Shown piece after piece: positions 8,485 to 16,764 of a stretch of 52,165 bases of DNA. The notes beneath the pieces are model-generated. The model saw only the letters and a program-made list of their open reading frames with translations, did no database searches and had not been told where the DNA came from. The first letter of the stretch is position 1. Every line of letters begins with the position of its first letter. The stretch is from Halosimplex salinum (lineage in GTDB: Archaea > Halobacteriota > Halobacteria > Halobacteriales > Haloarculaceae): NCBI RefSeq assembly GCF_003730195.1, contig NZ_QWGG01000016.1, positions 1-52,165 of the forward strand. Direction: 5' to 3'. Made by a program: the position numbers and the translations under genes.

Positions 8485-11400
8485 ATGCCGCCTGAGAATG
8501 AGGATCTCTTCTTACCAGACCGAGCTATTACATCGGAGAAGGATGACGAGTTTGGCCATACCGAGTATGCTGACAGTCTGGAAAGAATTCTACGTAACGC
8601 AGATCCTCCGTGGCATATCGGGATTTTCGGAGAGTGGGGGTCGGGAAAAACCTCAATCATCCGTATGCTGTTTGAACGGCTTCGGAACAAGGAGGAATTT
8701 GATGACACCATATTTGTCGAATTTGACGCATGGTCGCATGCTGAGGGCTCTATCAGGACAGAGCTTCTTCTCGAACTCGATCAACAGATCGGAAACCAGA
8801 TCGGCCAGCCTGAAGGCGTTCTTACCGAAGAAGAGATCACCGGCAGGCTCTACGACGTAGAGGAAGAAGAAGTAGAAGGAGAAAGCCAAGGAGTCTGGAC
8901 AGAATTTATTGAATTTATTACGGACGAAACCCATCTAGTCATAATTACGCTACTTCTTGTTATTATTTCAGGAACATTTGCTTACTTTGGATTACCGGAG
9001 GTTTCGATAGGCGTCCTCACATTGTTGCTGGCACCGCTGTTCGTCTCAATGGCGAAAAGACTCTCCGACGCCACAGACACACTACAGAAGAAATTTCTGC
9101 ATCCGCGGAAAGAGTGGTCTGGTTCCTACCAACGGATATTTGAGGGAATAATTGAAGAATCAGAGGCGGATACGATTGTAATTTCAATCGACAACCTGGA
9201 CCGATGTGAAAGCAGTACGGTCTATGAGGTCCTTGTATCTCTAAAGACCTTCATGGAAAACGACAACTGCATATATCTAATTCCTTGTGATGACAAGGCT
9301 CTTGAGAGCCATATCAAGTCCATCGATAAAGGAGATTATTTTGAAGCAGATAAAAACGAACGAGAGTTCCTCAGAAAATTCTTCCAGACACACATCCGGA
9401 TCCCGCCATTCCTACCTGAGGATATTGAAAAGTATGCCGAAAATGAGAGCGTGAAACTCTCTGAGCCGTTTTGTGAAGAAGCCCTTGACGTCGTTACAAA
9501 TGCGTATATCGATAATCCACGTAGGATCAAACACGCGCTCAATAGGCTTTCAACTCTCCGAGTTTTAGCAGAAGAAATAGAAGAGACAGGGGCGCTGACC
9601 GAAGGACGGGTCACTGCAAACATTCCATTTTTAGCTAAGATTTCAATCCTTGAGGAGGAATACCCTGAGTTCTACGAGACGTTATCGGAGAATCCGCGCC
9701 TATTAGGAAATATCAATGACTACTTCCGAGACCAGCTAAGTGATTCAGATAAACGAGAACGCGTTAAAGCAGTATTAGAGCCGGATGAGAACGGGAAAAA
9801 CGGAGAGCAGGAATCTAGATTAGAAGCATTTCTCCGGTCGACTCGAAGAATACATGTGGAGAACCCGAATCCGTTCCTAAATCTGTCCGAACCCTCCTAT
9901 GCGACCAGTCTCACAGATGTTGACGCGTTCCTACAAAACCTTAGAACCGGGCAAGAAGAAGAGGTACGCAAAGAACTTGAACAGGTAGAAAACTATTCGC
10001 CGTATGTCGGCGCAATCGAAAACACGTTTGAAGAATATACTACAAAAAGAAGAGAACAGCCTCTCTTTGGAAGTATTGACACCACCATCTCTGTATTCGA
10101 GGAATTTGATCAGCGTTCACAAGGCCGCCTGACTCAACTGCTCGGAGAATATCTTACAACGGATCTTGGCAGAGGATTTTTGATCGAGCTAGAAGCCGAG
10201 TCTGTGTTCCCTCTCGTTCTCCAAATGAGGGACTCCGAATCAAAGTCTCTTCTTCGGGAATACGCTTCTCTGACAGCCGACGGCACTGAACTACAGGAAA
10301 ATATTCTGCAGGCGTTTATTGATCACGCCGAGGACATCCCTCAGGGAATTGCTCAAGACGTATCTAAACAGATTGAATCGCTCAGTGATGAACAATTCAA
10401 GACAGCGCTCAAAAAGATCGAATCTTCGTCAGATGCAAAAGATCGGTTTATCCGGTTTGAAACGTTAGAACTTGCGGTTTCGCTGATTGAACTCGAGGAT
10501 AATGCAAATGAGTACGTCAATACAGAGCTTTACACTCTCTTTGAGGACGTAGCTAGTAAGAAGGCGAGAGGCAAATACGTCACCCATCTATTAGACTATA
10601 GACTATCTTATTCCGGAAATCAGGAGCAGATAGTTGATAAAGAGCTATCGGGGCTGCTGTTAGATATTGAAGGAGATATTCTTCAGTCGGATGGTGAAGA
10701 AGCGCTTGAGAGTATACAGAAGATAGTTGAGGGACAAAACAATCAGCATACGATAGATATTGTGGAGATCGGATTCCATTTCTACGAATCGTTCCCGCAG
10801 AGTTCGAAACAGGAGTTCCATGAGTGGATGGCTGGACTCTTCGAAAGTCGAAACGTGAATGATATTGAAAGAATCTTTGAGATGAGTGAGGAGTACAAGG
10901 TCTCTATTGTGAAGACTGAGACTGAGGCGAGATCGATCCTCCAAAGGATACCGAATCCAATCGACAATGAGAGTTTAGTAAAGAGTAGGATTGTGCCTGA
11001 GATTTCAGAAGAGTTTAATCAGCAGCTGATCGAGAGGATGAAATATTTGATCAGACAGAATAATAACAATCATAGCCAGCTTGGTACAACGATTTTCGCT
11101 GAATATCCAGACCGGTTTGAATCTAAGTGGGGAGAACTCATAGAGCTCTGCGGCAATCAAGCAAGCAACGAAAATAACGTAACTCTGAAAAGACGATACC
11201 TGGAGCCGATCTCAGAGATATTCGGAAAGCTGGACGGTCCTCAGCAAGAGAACTTTATCAGCCAGATGGATGATCTGCTCAGAGGCAACCACAATGACAA
11301 TAAGCTTTATCGAGACCTCTGGAATAATATCCAACCGGATACTGATACAGACCGGAAAGAAACTGTTGCGGGCGACGTGAGAAATGAGCTTGTACAGTCG

Positions 11401-11757
11401 TTCAATCGAAATCAGAATCCCAGCCATCTTGATCCACTAATTGAGGTTTTGAGTTCTCTGACAGAGCACATTGGAGAAGAGAACGGACAGAGCTTCATGG
11501 ATCGTCTTAGCAAACAGCTCACCCAGAGCAATCTCAACGATAGCCATAAATCCAATGTGATTGATCAGATATCTGAGTTCGACGAATTTTATGGAAAAGA
11601 AGAACAGATTCTTGATCGTATTGAGAACCTGCTGACCCAAACGGACCACAATCATGTTACAGATAGCGCGGCGATATTGCTGGATAAGTTTGAAAGATTA
11701 GAGGTAGTTGATGATGCGAGGTTAGACCAGATTCGTAATGATCATCTCTCAGAATGA
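8485..11757 (+). CDS. KAP family P-loop NTPase, membrane-anchored, large helical C-terminus
   Basis: This is a 1090-aa protein from ATG 8485. The Walker A motif GEWGSGKT is at residues 49-56 and the Walker B-type motif VISIDNLDRC at about 234-243, the hallmark of the KAP (Kidins220/PifA) family. As in that family, two hydrophobic segments (about residues 150-200) are inserted between the Walker motifs and probably anchor the protein in the membrane with the NTPase in the cytoplasm. The remaining ~650 residues are acidic and helical, with irregular repeats resembling a HEAT-like solenoid. KAP NTPases include PifA of plasmid F, which blocks phage T7, so a defence or abortive-infection role is plausible. 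The last codons overlap the convergent AAA gene by 9 nt. Confidence 0.85.
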   Translation: MPPENEDLFLPDRAITSEKDDEFGHTEYADSLERILRNADPPWHIGIFGEWGSGKTSIIRMLFERLRNKEEFDDTIFVEFDAWSHAEGSIRTELLLELDQQIGNQIGQPEGVLTEEEITGRLYDVEEEEVEGESQGVWTEFIEFITDETHLVIITLLLVIISGTFAYFGLPEVSIGVLTLLLAPLFVSMAKRLSDATDTLQKKFLHPRKEWSGSYQRIFEGIIEESEADTIVISIDNLDRCESSTVYEVLVSLKTFMENDNCIYLIPCDDKALESHIKSIDKGDYFEADKNEREFLRKFFQTHIRIPPFLPEDIEKYAENESVKLSEPFCEEALDVVTNAYIDNPRRIKHALNRLSTLRVLAEEIEETGALTEGRVTANIPFLAKISILEEEYPEFYETLSENPRLLGNINDYFRDQLSDSDKRERVKAVLEPDENGKNGEQESRLEAFLRSTRRIHVENPNPFLNLSEPSYATSLTDVDAFLQNLRTGQEEEVRKELEQVENYSPYVGAIENTFEEYTTKRREQPLFGSIDTTISVFEEFDQRSQGRLTQLLGEYLTTDLGRGFLIELEAESVFPLVLQMRDSESKSLLREYASLTADGTELQENILQAFIDHAEDIPQGIAQDVSKQIESLSDEQFKTALKKIESSSDAKDRFIRFETLELAVSLIELEDNANEYVNTELYTLFEDVASKKARGKYVTHLLDYRLSYSGNQEQIVDKELSGLLLDIEGDILQSDGEEALESIQKIVEGQNNQHTIDIVEIGFHFYESFPQSSKQEFHEWMAGLFESRNVNDIERIFEMSEEYKVSIVKTETEARSILQRIPNPIDNESLVKSRIVPEISEEFNQQLIERMKYLIRQNNNNHSQLGTTIFAEYPDRFESKWGELIELCGNQASNENNVTLKRRYLEPISEIFGKLDGPQQENFISQMDDLLRGNHNDNKLYRDLWNNIQPDTDTDRKETVAGDVRNELVQSFNRNQNPSHLDPLIEVLSSLTEHIGEENGQSFMDRLSKQLTQSNLNDSHKSNVIDQISEFDEFYGKEEQILDRIENLLTQTDHNHVTDSAAILLDKFERLEVVDDARLDQIRNDHLSE

Positions 11758-12774
11758 GGATGATTTTATTTCCCGTGTCTTGCCTTTTCTACCGCCGTAA
11801 TGGTATTTGGCCTCGACGAGATCGAGCAGCTCCAAATCTTTGAGGAAGTCACTCAGCCGCCGGTTGCTTACAGACTCTGACTTGCAGAGTTCTTGGTACC
11901 GGTCGTAGATTTTTCCCGTGTTGATTGGCGTGCCGTGTTCTTCTTCGAGTTCCTCGATTGCTTGGTGTAGCAATCTGTGGTGCTGAGTAAAGTACCGTAG
12001 CTGTTGACTGACGTAGTCTTGATACGCTTGTCTCTGTGTCTGTCGTACAGATTCTTCTGTGATTCTGTCTTCCGTATTCTTGGCACTGGTTTTGAGCCAG
12101 GTCAAGCCTTTGCTGATGTTCTGTGTCGTGGAGGCGATATAGGTCAATGCGTTCCGGTGAAGCGTTTCCGGTTTCAACGAGTCTCTGGCCCGTTTGCCAA
12201 GTACTTGGTAGGTCTCTCCAGCGCTGTAGGGTTCGAATCCGATCCGAGAAGGTTGAAGGCTGCTGTATGTACGTTCCTCCAGTCTCTGGGAGAGATCCGT
12301 GGTCTGGGAGGAGATTATTACTATACTCAGGTTTTCGGGATTGGTCCGTGAGAGCTTGTAGAGAAGGCTGTCACCGTCATTCGATAGAAGGAAGTCGACA
12401 TCGTCCAGAACGATTAGTGTCTCTACATCGGTTGTCCGGTCTTGTATCTCTCTTTGAAGCTTAGCAGTGTGGTGGCCGTCACCAGGGTTTTCTCCAGTTA
12501 CAGACTGGTAGATCTGTTTCAAGGCCTGGTACTGGGTACTGCATCTTCTACAGGGTATGTAGCAGGTGTTGATCGAGGAGGGCAACTTCTCAATATGATC
12601 CAGTAGTAGATGAGTTTTGCCTGTGCCTCTTGGCCCGTGAAGAAACAGGTTTCTCAACTGGTTTTCCTGTATCTGGTTGATCTGTTCTCGTTCCGATTCA
12701 CGGTCTACAAAGCTACTGGGTCTATAGCTGGTTTGAAGAGGTGCAGGATCATCGATTACGGAGTCATTTTTCAT
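11749..12774 (-). CDS. Orc1/Cdc6-like AAA+ ATPase with winged-helix C-terminus
   Basis: This 341-aa protein has the N-terminal pattern of Orc1/Cdc6 (SFVDRESEREQI), Walker A GPRGTGKT at residues 47-54, a CRRCSTQYQ segment after strand 2 like the Orc1 'CRQYST' region, and Walker B IVLDDVD at 121-127. A sensor-1-like segment follows (IISSQTTD), and a C-terminal winged helix from about residue 270 ends in a basic tail. Canonical haloarchaeal Orc1 proteins of about 400 aa bind origin recognition boxes; this shorter, divergent copy in a mobile region may be an element-specific initiator or a regulatory STAND-like ATPase. It converges on the KAP gene with a 9-nt overlap. No origin repeats were recognised next to it. 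Confidence 0.75.
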   Translation of the reverse strand: MKNDSVIDDPAPLQTSYRPSSFVDRESEREQINQIQENQLRNLFLHGPRGTGKTHLLLDHIEKLPSSINTCYIPCRRCSTQYQALKQIYQSVTGENPGDGHHTAKLQREIQDRTTDVETLIVLDDVDFLLSNDGDSLLYKLSRTNPENLSIVIISSQTTDLSQRLEERTYSSLQPSRIGFEPYSAGETYQVLGKRARDSLKPETLHRNALTYIASTTQNISKGLTWLKTSAKNTEDRITEESVRQTQRQAYQDYVSQQLRYFTQHHRLLHQAIEELEEEHGTPINTGKIYDRYQELCKSESVSNRRLSDFLKDLELLDLVEAKYHYGGRKGKTREIKSSSF

Positions 12775-12956
12775 AGAGTTATACTGCCGAGGGAATGGTT
12801 AGACAGGTTTTCAGTCACCGGATTTCCAATGATAGGAGACAACTGTTTTTACTGAAGTGGGGAGGATACCGCGGAATTCCGTTAGACTACTTTATGGAAT
12901 CAAGCGAAAGACGGGGCCAAGAATGGTTTAAGAATCTGCCGTAACCCAAACAGTGG

Positions 12957-13787
12957 TTGTGGAGGGGAAAATTTGCTGTGTTTGAATCAAACGGTACTGG
13001 TAAAGGCGTTCTGCGAAGTGAAACCTATCTAACTACGGATTTTCAGCCTGAGAAACCGGTTGGGCGGGATACGGAGATCAACCGGATTGTGGATGCAGTT
13101 CGACCGCTTACGAAACGAAGGCAGCCAGAGAACTTACTGGTGTACGGTCCAGCAGGTGTCGGAAAAACCACCTGTGTCAGGCATGTCTTCCAAAAGTTAG
13201 AGGAGGAGACTTCCGTGAAGCCGGTCTACATCAATGCCTGGCAGTACAACACTCGTCCCTCACTGCTTACAGAACTCTTGATCCAGTTGGGATACCCGGC
13301 ACCGCGGAAAGGAAAACCGGTGGACGAACTTCTCAGCAAACTACGGGAATGGCTGAACAAGAACCGTGGAATCGCAGTAGCTATCGACGAGTTCGACCAA
13401 CTCAAAGACACAGAGATAATCTACGACCTCCAACTACTCAACCAAGAAGCTGAAAACCCGGTTGGAACCATTCTCGTATCAAACCAGCCTCCTACAAGGA
13501 TCCAATTTGACCAGCGAAGCCAGAGCCGTCTCTCCATGCAAACACTACAGTTCAACCCATACAGTGCTTCCCAGTTAGCTGAGATCCTTGAGACACGGGT
13601 TGAACAAGGATTCCGGCCTGGAGCAGTACCCGACGAAGTAATCCAGAAGATCGCAACCCACGTCGCAGAGAACAGCGGAGACTGTCGACAAGCACTCGAA
13701 ATACTGCTCAGGACAGGCCGAGAAGCAGACAGAAATCAAGAGTCCGAACTTACAGAGGCTTTGGTGATCCAAATACTGGAGAACTGA
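12957..13787 (+). CDS. Orc1/Cdc6-like AAA+ ATPase lacking a winged helix
   Basis: Read from TTG 12957 this gives 276 aa; an in-frame GTG at 12978 would give 269 aa and is equally plausible. It has Walker A GPAGVGKT (residues 64-71), Walker B AIDEFD (142-147), a sensor-1 segment (ILVSNQPP) and an Orc1-type lid with GDCRQALEIL near the end. It stops where Orc1/Cdc6 proteins would begin the DNA-binding winged-helix domain, so it is an ATPase-only version. It is divergent from the neighbouring minus-strand Orc-like gene across a 182-nt gap. The two differ in sequence, so this is not a recent duplication. A TTTAAGA stretch about 25-30 nt upstream of the TTG could be the TATA box. Confidence 0.72.
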   Translation: MWRGKFAVFESNGTGKGVLRSETYLTTDFQPEKPVGRDTEINRIVDAVRPLTKRRQPENLLVYGPAGVGKTTCVRHVFQKLEEETSVKPVYINAWQYNTRPSLLTELLIQLGYPAPRKGKPVDELLSKLREWLNKNRGIAVAIDEFDQLKDTEIIYDLQLLNQEAENPVGTILVSNQPPTRIQFDQRSQSRLSMQTLQFNPYSASQLAEILETRVEQGFRPGAVPDEVIQKIATHVAENSGDCRQALEILLRTGREADRNQESELTEALVIQILEN

Positions 13788-13844
13788 TTTTCTACCGGAA
13801 TTCTGACAAATACATTTTTGAAGTTTACTACCAATTTAGTACTA

Positions 13845-13890
13845 AGAGGTAAGTACCGAGCATGGATGACAAATCTCGACGTCAAGTTCT
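13845..13890 (+). repeat. Copy 1 of a 46-bp direct repeat covering RBS, start and Tat signal
   Basis: The block contains the purine-rich AGAGGTAAG, the ATG and the first codons of the lipoprotein gene. It is repeated at 14931-14976 with four mismatches by eye. Confidence 0.8.
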
Positions 13891-14938
13891 CCAATTACTT
13901 GCTTCTGGCGGCGCGCTCGGGCTAACCGGCTGTACACAACTTCTGGGTGGTACCAGTAGTACCCCAGTTCCTACAGAAGAAAGCACTTCGAATCCCACTC
14001 CAACACCAACATCTACAAAGCCCAAGATTACGACTCAAACCGACACAGCAACCGATACACCGGGACAGACAGCTACAGCTACGGCAGAGCCGTACAGTTT
14101 TGACGAGGAAAGAATACAGAAGAAAACGGAAGAATGGACAGAAGAAGTAGTCTATAACCTTCTATTAAATGACTTGAAACAGGAAAACGCCAGTGAAAAA
14201 TACGACGGCAACAAATACGGAATAAGATTCCCTAATCAAAGCAATGATGGCGATGATTACAATTATGGACATTGGACCTTAGAAGGGTTTAGAGAGACTA
14301 AAAATGCACATGACATCCTCAAGTTTGGGGCAGCAGCAATTAAAATTCATCAAGCAGAAAACGCCAACGGCCCCCCATCAACAGAAAATGACTGGTTTTC
14401 AGCAACACTAGGAGAGATAGCCAATGACCTATACAAACCCGAGAGTGAAGGAAACTTATTTGAAACAGGAGTTGCCAACCAAGGAGGACATGGAACAGTA
14501 TTTGCATACGCAAACACAGAAAACACAGAGTTGGAAAGCGAAAGCAACTGGTTCTGGATAGACACAACAGGATACAACAAAGTATCAGATATAAGAGACG
14601 CTAGGGTAGACATGGGCTACAATCCTTTAGTCCAAGGATACAAAGCCGAAGCACAGACGGATCAAGGATATGAAAGAGAAAAAGAAAGAGCAGAAAGCGC
14701 ACTATTTAGTTTAGTACATCCAATTAACGGACCAGAACTTACACACAGGAAAATAGAATTAGAAGACCAGCTCTTAGACGATATTTACAATCGCCATATA
14801 AGACAGAATGATGGATCAGCAGATCCTATAATTGAAATGGTGGAAAGAGCGGCCGATTACCAGTTAGAAACTAACGAAGAAATCGAATTACATGGAACAC
14901 TAGACGATTACAGTCTGCACACAAGCACTGAGAGGTAA
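13862..14938 (+). CDS. Tat-exported lipoprotein, 358 aa, unknown function
   Basis: The N-terminus carries a twin-Arg motif (SRRQVLQLL, Arg6-Arg7) and a lipobox ending LTGC (Cys24), so it should be exported by Tat and lipid-anchored. A Ser/Thr/Pro-rich spacer (about residues 30-75) is typical of a haloarchaeal cell-wall linker. The remaining ~280 residues contain a conserved-looking segment rich in Gly, Trp and aromatic residues (GGHGTVFAYAN; NWFWIDTTGYN) but no family I recognise. The ATG is preceded by AGAGGTAAG, an SD-like site. The gene ends 9 nt before a second lipoprotein whose first ~15 codons and upstream region are nearly identical, so the two form an operon. AT-rich codon use places it in the accessory island. 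Confidence 0.75.
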   Translation: MDDKSRRQVLQLLASGGALGLTGCTQLLGGTSSTPVPTEESTSNPTPTPTSTKPKITTQTDTATDTPGQTATATAEPYSFDEERIQKKTEEWTEEVVYNLLLNDLKQENASEKYDGNKYGIRFPNQSNDGDDYNYGHWTLEGFRETKNAHDILKFGAAAIKIHQAENANGPPSTENDWFSATLGEIANDLYKPESEGNLFETGVANQGGHGTVFAYANTENTELESESNWFWIDTTGYNKVSDIRDARVDMGYNPLVQGYKAEAQTDQGYEREKERAESALFSLVHPINGPELTHRKIELEDQLLDDIYNRHIRQNDGSADPIIEMVERAADYQLETNEEIELHGTLDDYSLHTSTER

Positions 14939-14976
14939 GTAACGGGCATGGATGACAAATCTCGACGCCAGGTTCT
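14931..14976 (+). repeat. Copy 2 of the 46-bp direct repeat
   Basis: This copy overlaps the stop codon of the first lipoprotein gene and supplies the SD-like AGAGGTAAG and start of the second. It shows that the 5' end, not only the protein signal, was duplicated. Confidence 0.8.
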
Positions 14977-16441
14977 AAAACTTCTCGGCGCAGGAGCAAC
15001 CGCTGGGCTACTAACTGGTTGTTCTGCTTTAGACGCCGACGAAAAGAGTTCTTCAACAGAACCATCGACAACTACAGAAACATCATCTAATACTCGTATT
15101 GAGACTAGTACTGCGACGGAAGAGCCTACTGACGAATCTACTGAGACTTCTGAACCGACGGCAGAGCCCGATGGAGAAATCTTTGAAAGACCTTCAGCAT
15201 CCAGATCTCAAGAAGAAATTTTAGGACTTCACAAATCTGAAAAAGAAAGAGTTGTCGAAGAGTATCCCGAATGGCAAACCTTCCTAAACGGAGTAATGGA
15301 CGAAAACGCTATGCCTGAAACCAAAAGCTCATCTTATGGATCGGTTTTTCCTCTTGATCGAGATTCTTTTGGAGGCGGCACAACAGACCCCTATTATGAG
15401 TTTAAAGAGGATTTATTCGAGAACACAACCACGGGCCAGCAGGCACTGGATTGGATACATAACCTACAGCTTAACTTCTCTATATTAGGCGCGGATGGCG
15501 AAACCAGTATTGGGCCTCCTAAACCTTTTACGAAAGAGGAGTACTCATACCCTGAAGAAAACCATAAGTTTGCGCCGATGCTTGAAACGCCAGTAAATCA
15601 ACACACAGACAACAATATTCATGTGTGGCCAATAAGTACGTTCGAAACACAATCAGGAGGTACATATGGAGATTCAGTAAGGAGAGATGATGACCAAAGA
15701 TACGGAATGTTAATGGTTCTAGACCTAGAGCAGAATGAAGCGATAATGGCGCACGCGATGGATGCATCGGATGAATTTTCCTTAAGAAGTGAGCAGGCAG
15801 AGTATCTTGGAGAGAATTTCAGGGAGAATGAGGGAAAAAGATATGATAACGGCCACATTATCCATCCTAAAATTAAGAACAGCGTGATGCACCCCGAGGA
15901 AGAACATGAGGGAGATGAAACACCTACACCTGTAGAAGGTCCTGGCGACAATACTTTCGGTGCTGGACAGGAGGGTATGGAGGCGGTTGAGAAGTACTGG
16001 CTTCCTACACGTTATGATGGTGCTGAGCCGGATATGGATGGTCTGGATATGAGAACAGCTAACATCAATCTTCTCAGAAACATCAGGAAGGCTACAGTCA
16101 GCGAACACCACGAAACATACAACACTCCGATTGGCGAAGATGCGAACGTGGCTGCCACACCTGAAGTAATCAACCAGTTCTCAGACTACGTCACCAAACC
16201 AGGAGAAAACGGTACCAGCTTTGAAGAGTTCATGTCATTCTCTTACGACCTACATCAACTGGCAGAACAGGACGGAAACTTCGTTCTCTACAACGACCAG
16301 GAAACAGGAGAACTGAACTCAGCAGAAGTATACGACGACCAGACAGTAGACAACATCCTTCAGGCTGAAAAAGGCGACATAAACTTCCAGCAAACACACA
16401 CCCTCCTAGAACCACAGGACACCACAACTGCTGGTGCGTAG
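14948..16441 (+). CDS. Tat-exported lipoprotein, 497 aa, unknown function
   Basis: The signal is nearly the same as in the preceding gene: RRQVLKLL, then a lipobox ending LTGC (Cys25). A long Thr/Ser/Glu spacer follows (about residues 30-75). The mature part of about 420 residues is acidic, with several His- and Asp-containing stretches (for example KRYDNGHIIHPKI and SEHHETYNTP), which might be metal-binding, but no catalytic family is recognised. Beyond the signal and spacer, similarity to its neighbour is weak. The ATG is 9 nt after the upstream stop, and the SD-like AGAGGTAA spans that stop, so the two proteins are probably co-translated and may work as a pair at the cell surface. It is the last gene of the AT-rich island. 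Confidence 0.75.
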   Translation: MDDKSRRQVLKLLGAGATAGLLTGCSALDADEKSSSTEPSTTTETSSNTRIETSTATEEPTDESTETSEPTAEPDGEIFERPSASRSQEEILGLHKSEKERVVEEYPEWQTFLNGVMDENAMPETKSSSYGSVFPLDRDSFGGGTTDPYYEFKEDLFENTTTGQQALDWIHNLQLNFSILGADGETSIGPPKPFTKEEYSYPEENHKFAPMLETPVNQHTDNNIHVWPISTFETQSGGTYGDSVRRDDDQRYGMLMVLDLEQNEAIMAHAMDASDEFSLRSEQAEYLGENFRENEGKRYDNGHIIHPKIKNSVMHPEEEHEGDETPTPVEGPGDNTFGAGQEGMEAVEKYWLPTRYDGAEPDMDGLDMRTANINLLRNIRKATVSEHHETYNTPIGEDANVAATPEVINQFSDYVTKPGENGTSFEEFMSFSYDLHQLAEQDGNFVLYNDQETGELNSAEVYDDQTVDNILQAEKGDINFQQTHTLLEPQDTTTAGA

Positions 16442-16764
16442 TGATGTGCTGGAATATTCTTTATACAACTCGTTCTGTAGCGGATTCTACGATATAAACG
16501 CAGTTCAACTCGGAACCAACAGTTTCTAGGAGCTTCAGCTACTACAGAGAATTGTGGGAACTGTAGTACCACAGCGAGAAATCATGAGTTCCGAGGCCAG
16601 CTTTCGAGAGACAGATATCGGCCCGTGAGCGGCGCTGTCCGTACTTAGGCTGCCCTGTCCGGGAGTCGTCGATACCCCCTTCGCTACCCGTCGAAAACGA
16701 GAGTGAAGAAGATAAGTTATGAGTCTTCGGTGCAGTCGGCAACATAGCGACCGCTATCACAACA
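16442..16764. other. Right boundary of the AT-rich island; no gene seen
   Basis: Base composition and codon style change sharply across this 323-nt gap. The left part continues the AT-rich style; from about 16590 it becomes GC-rich. A short inverted pair CTACAG...CTGTAG lies near 16538-16570. No tRNA, attachment repeat or ORF could be supported. A weak TATA-like GATAAGTTAT near 16709 may serve the next gene. Confidence 0.5.

Noticed and set aside
12229-12240. GGGTTCGAATCC resembling a tRNA T-loop
   Set aside because: It lies inside the Orc-like coding sequence (Phe-Glu-Pro codons on the minus strand) and has no acceptor or anticodon arms around it.
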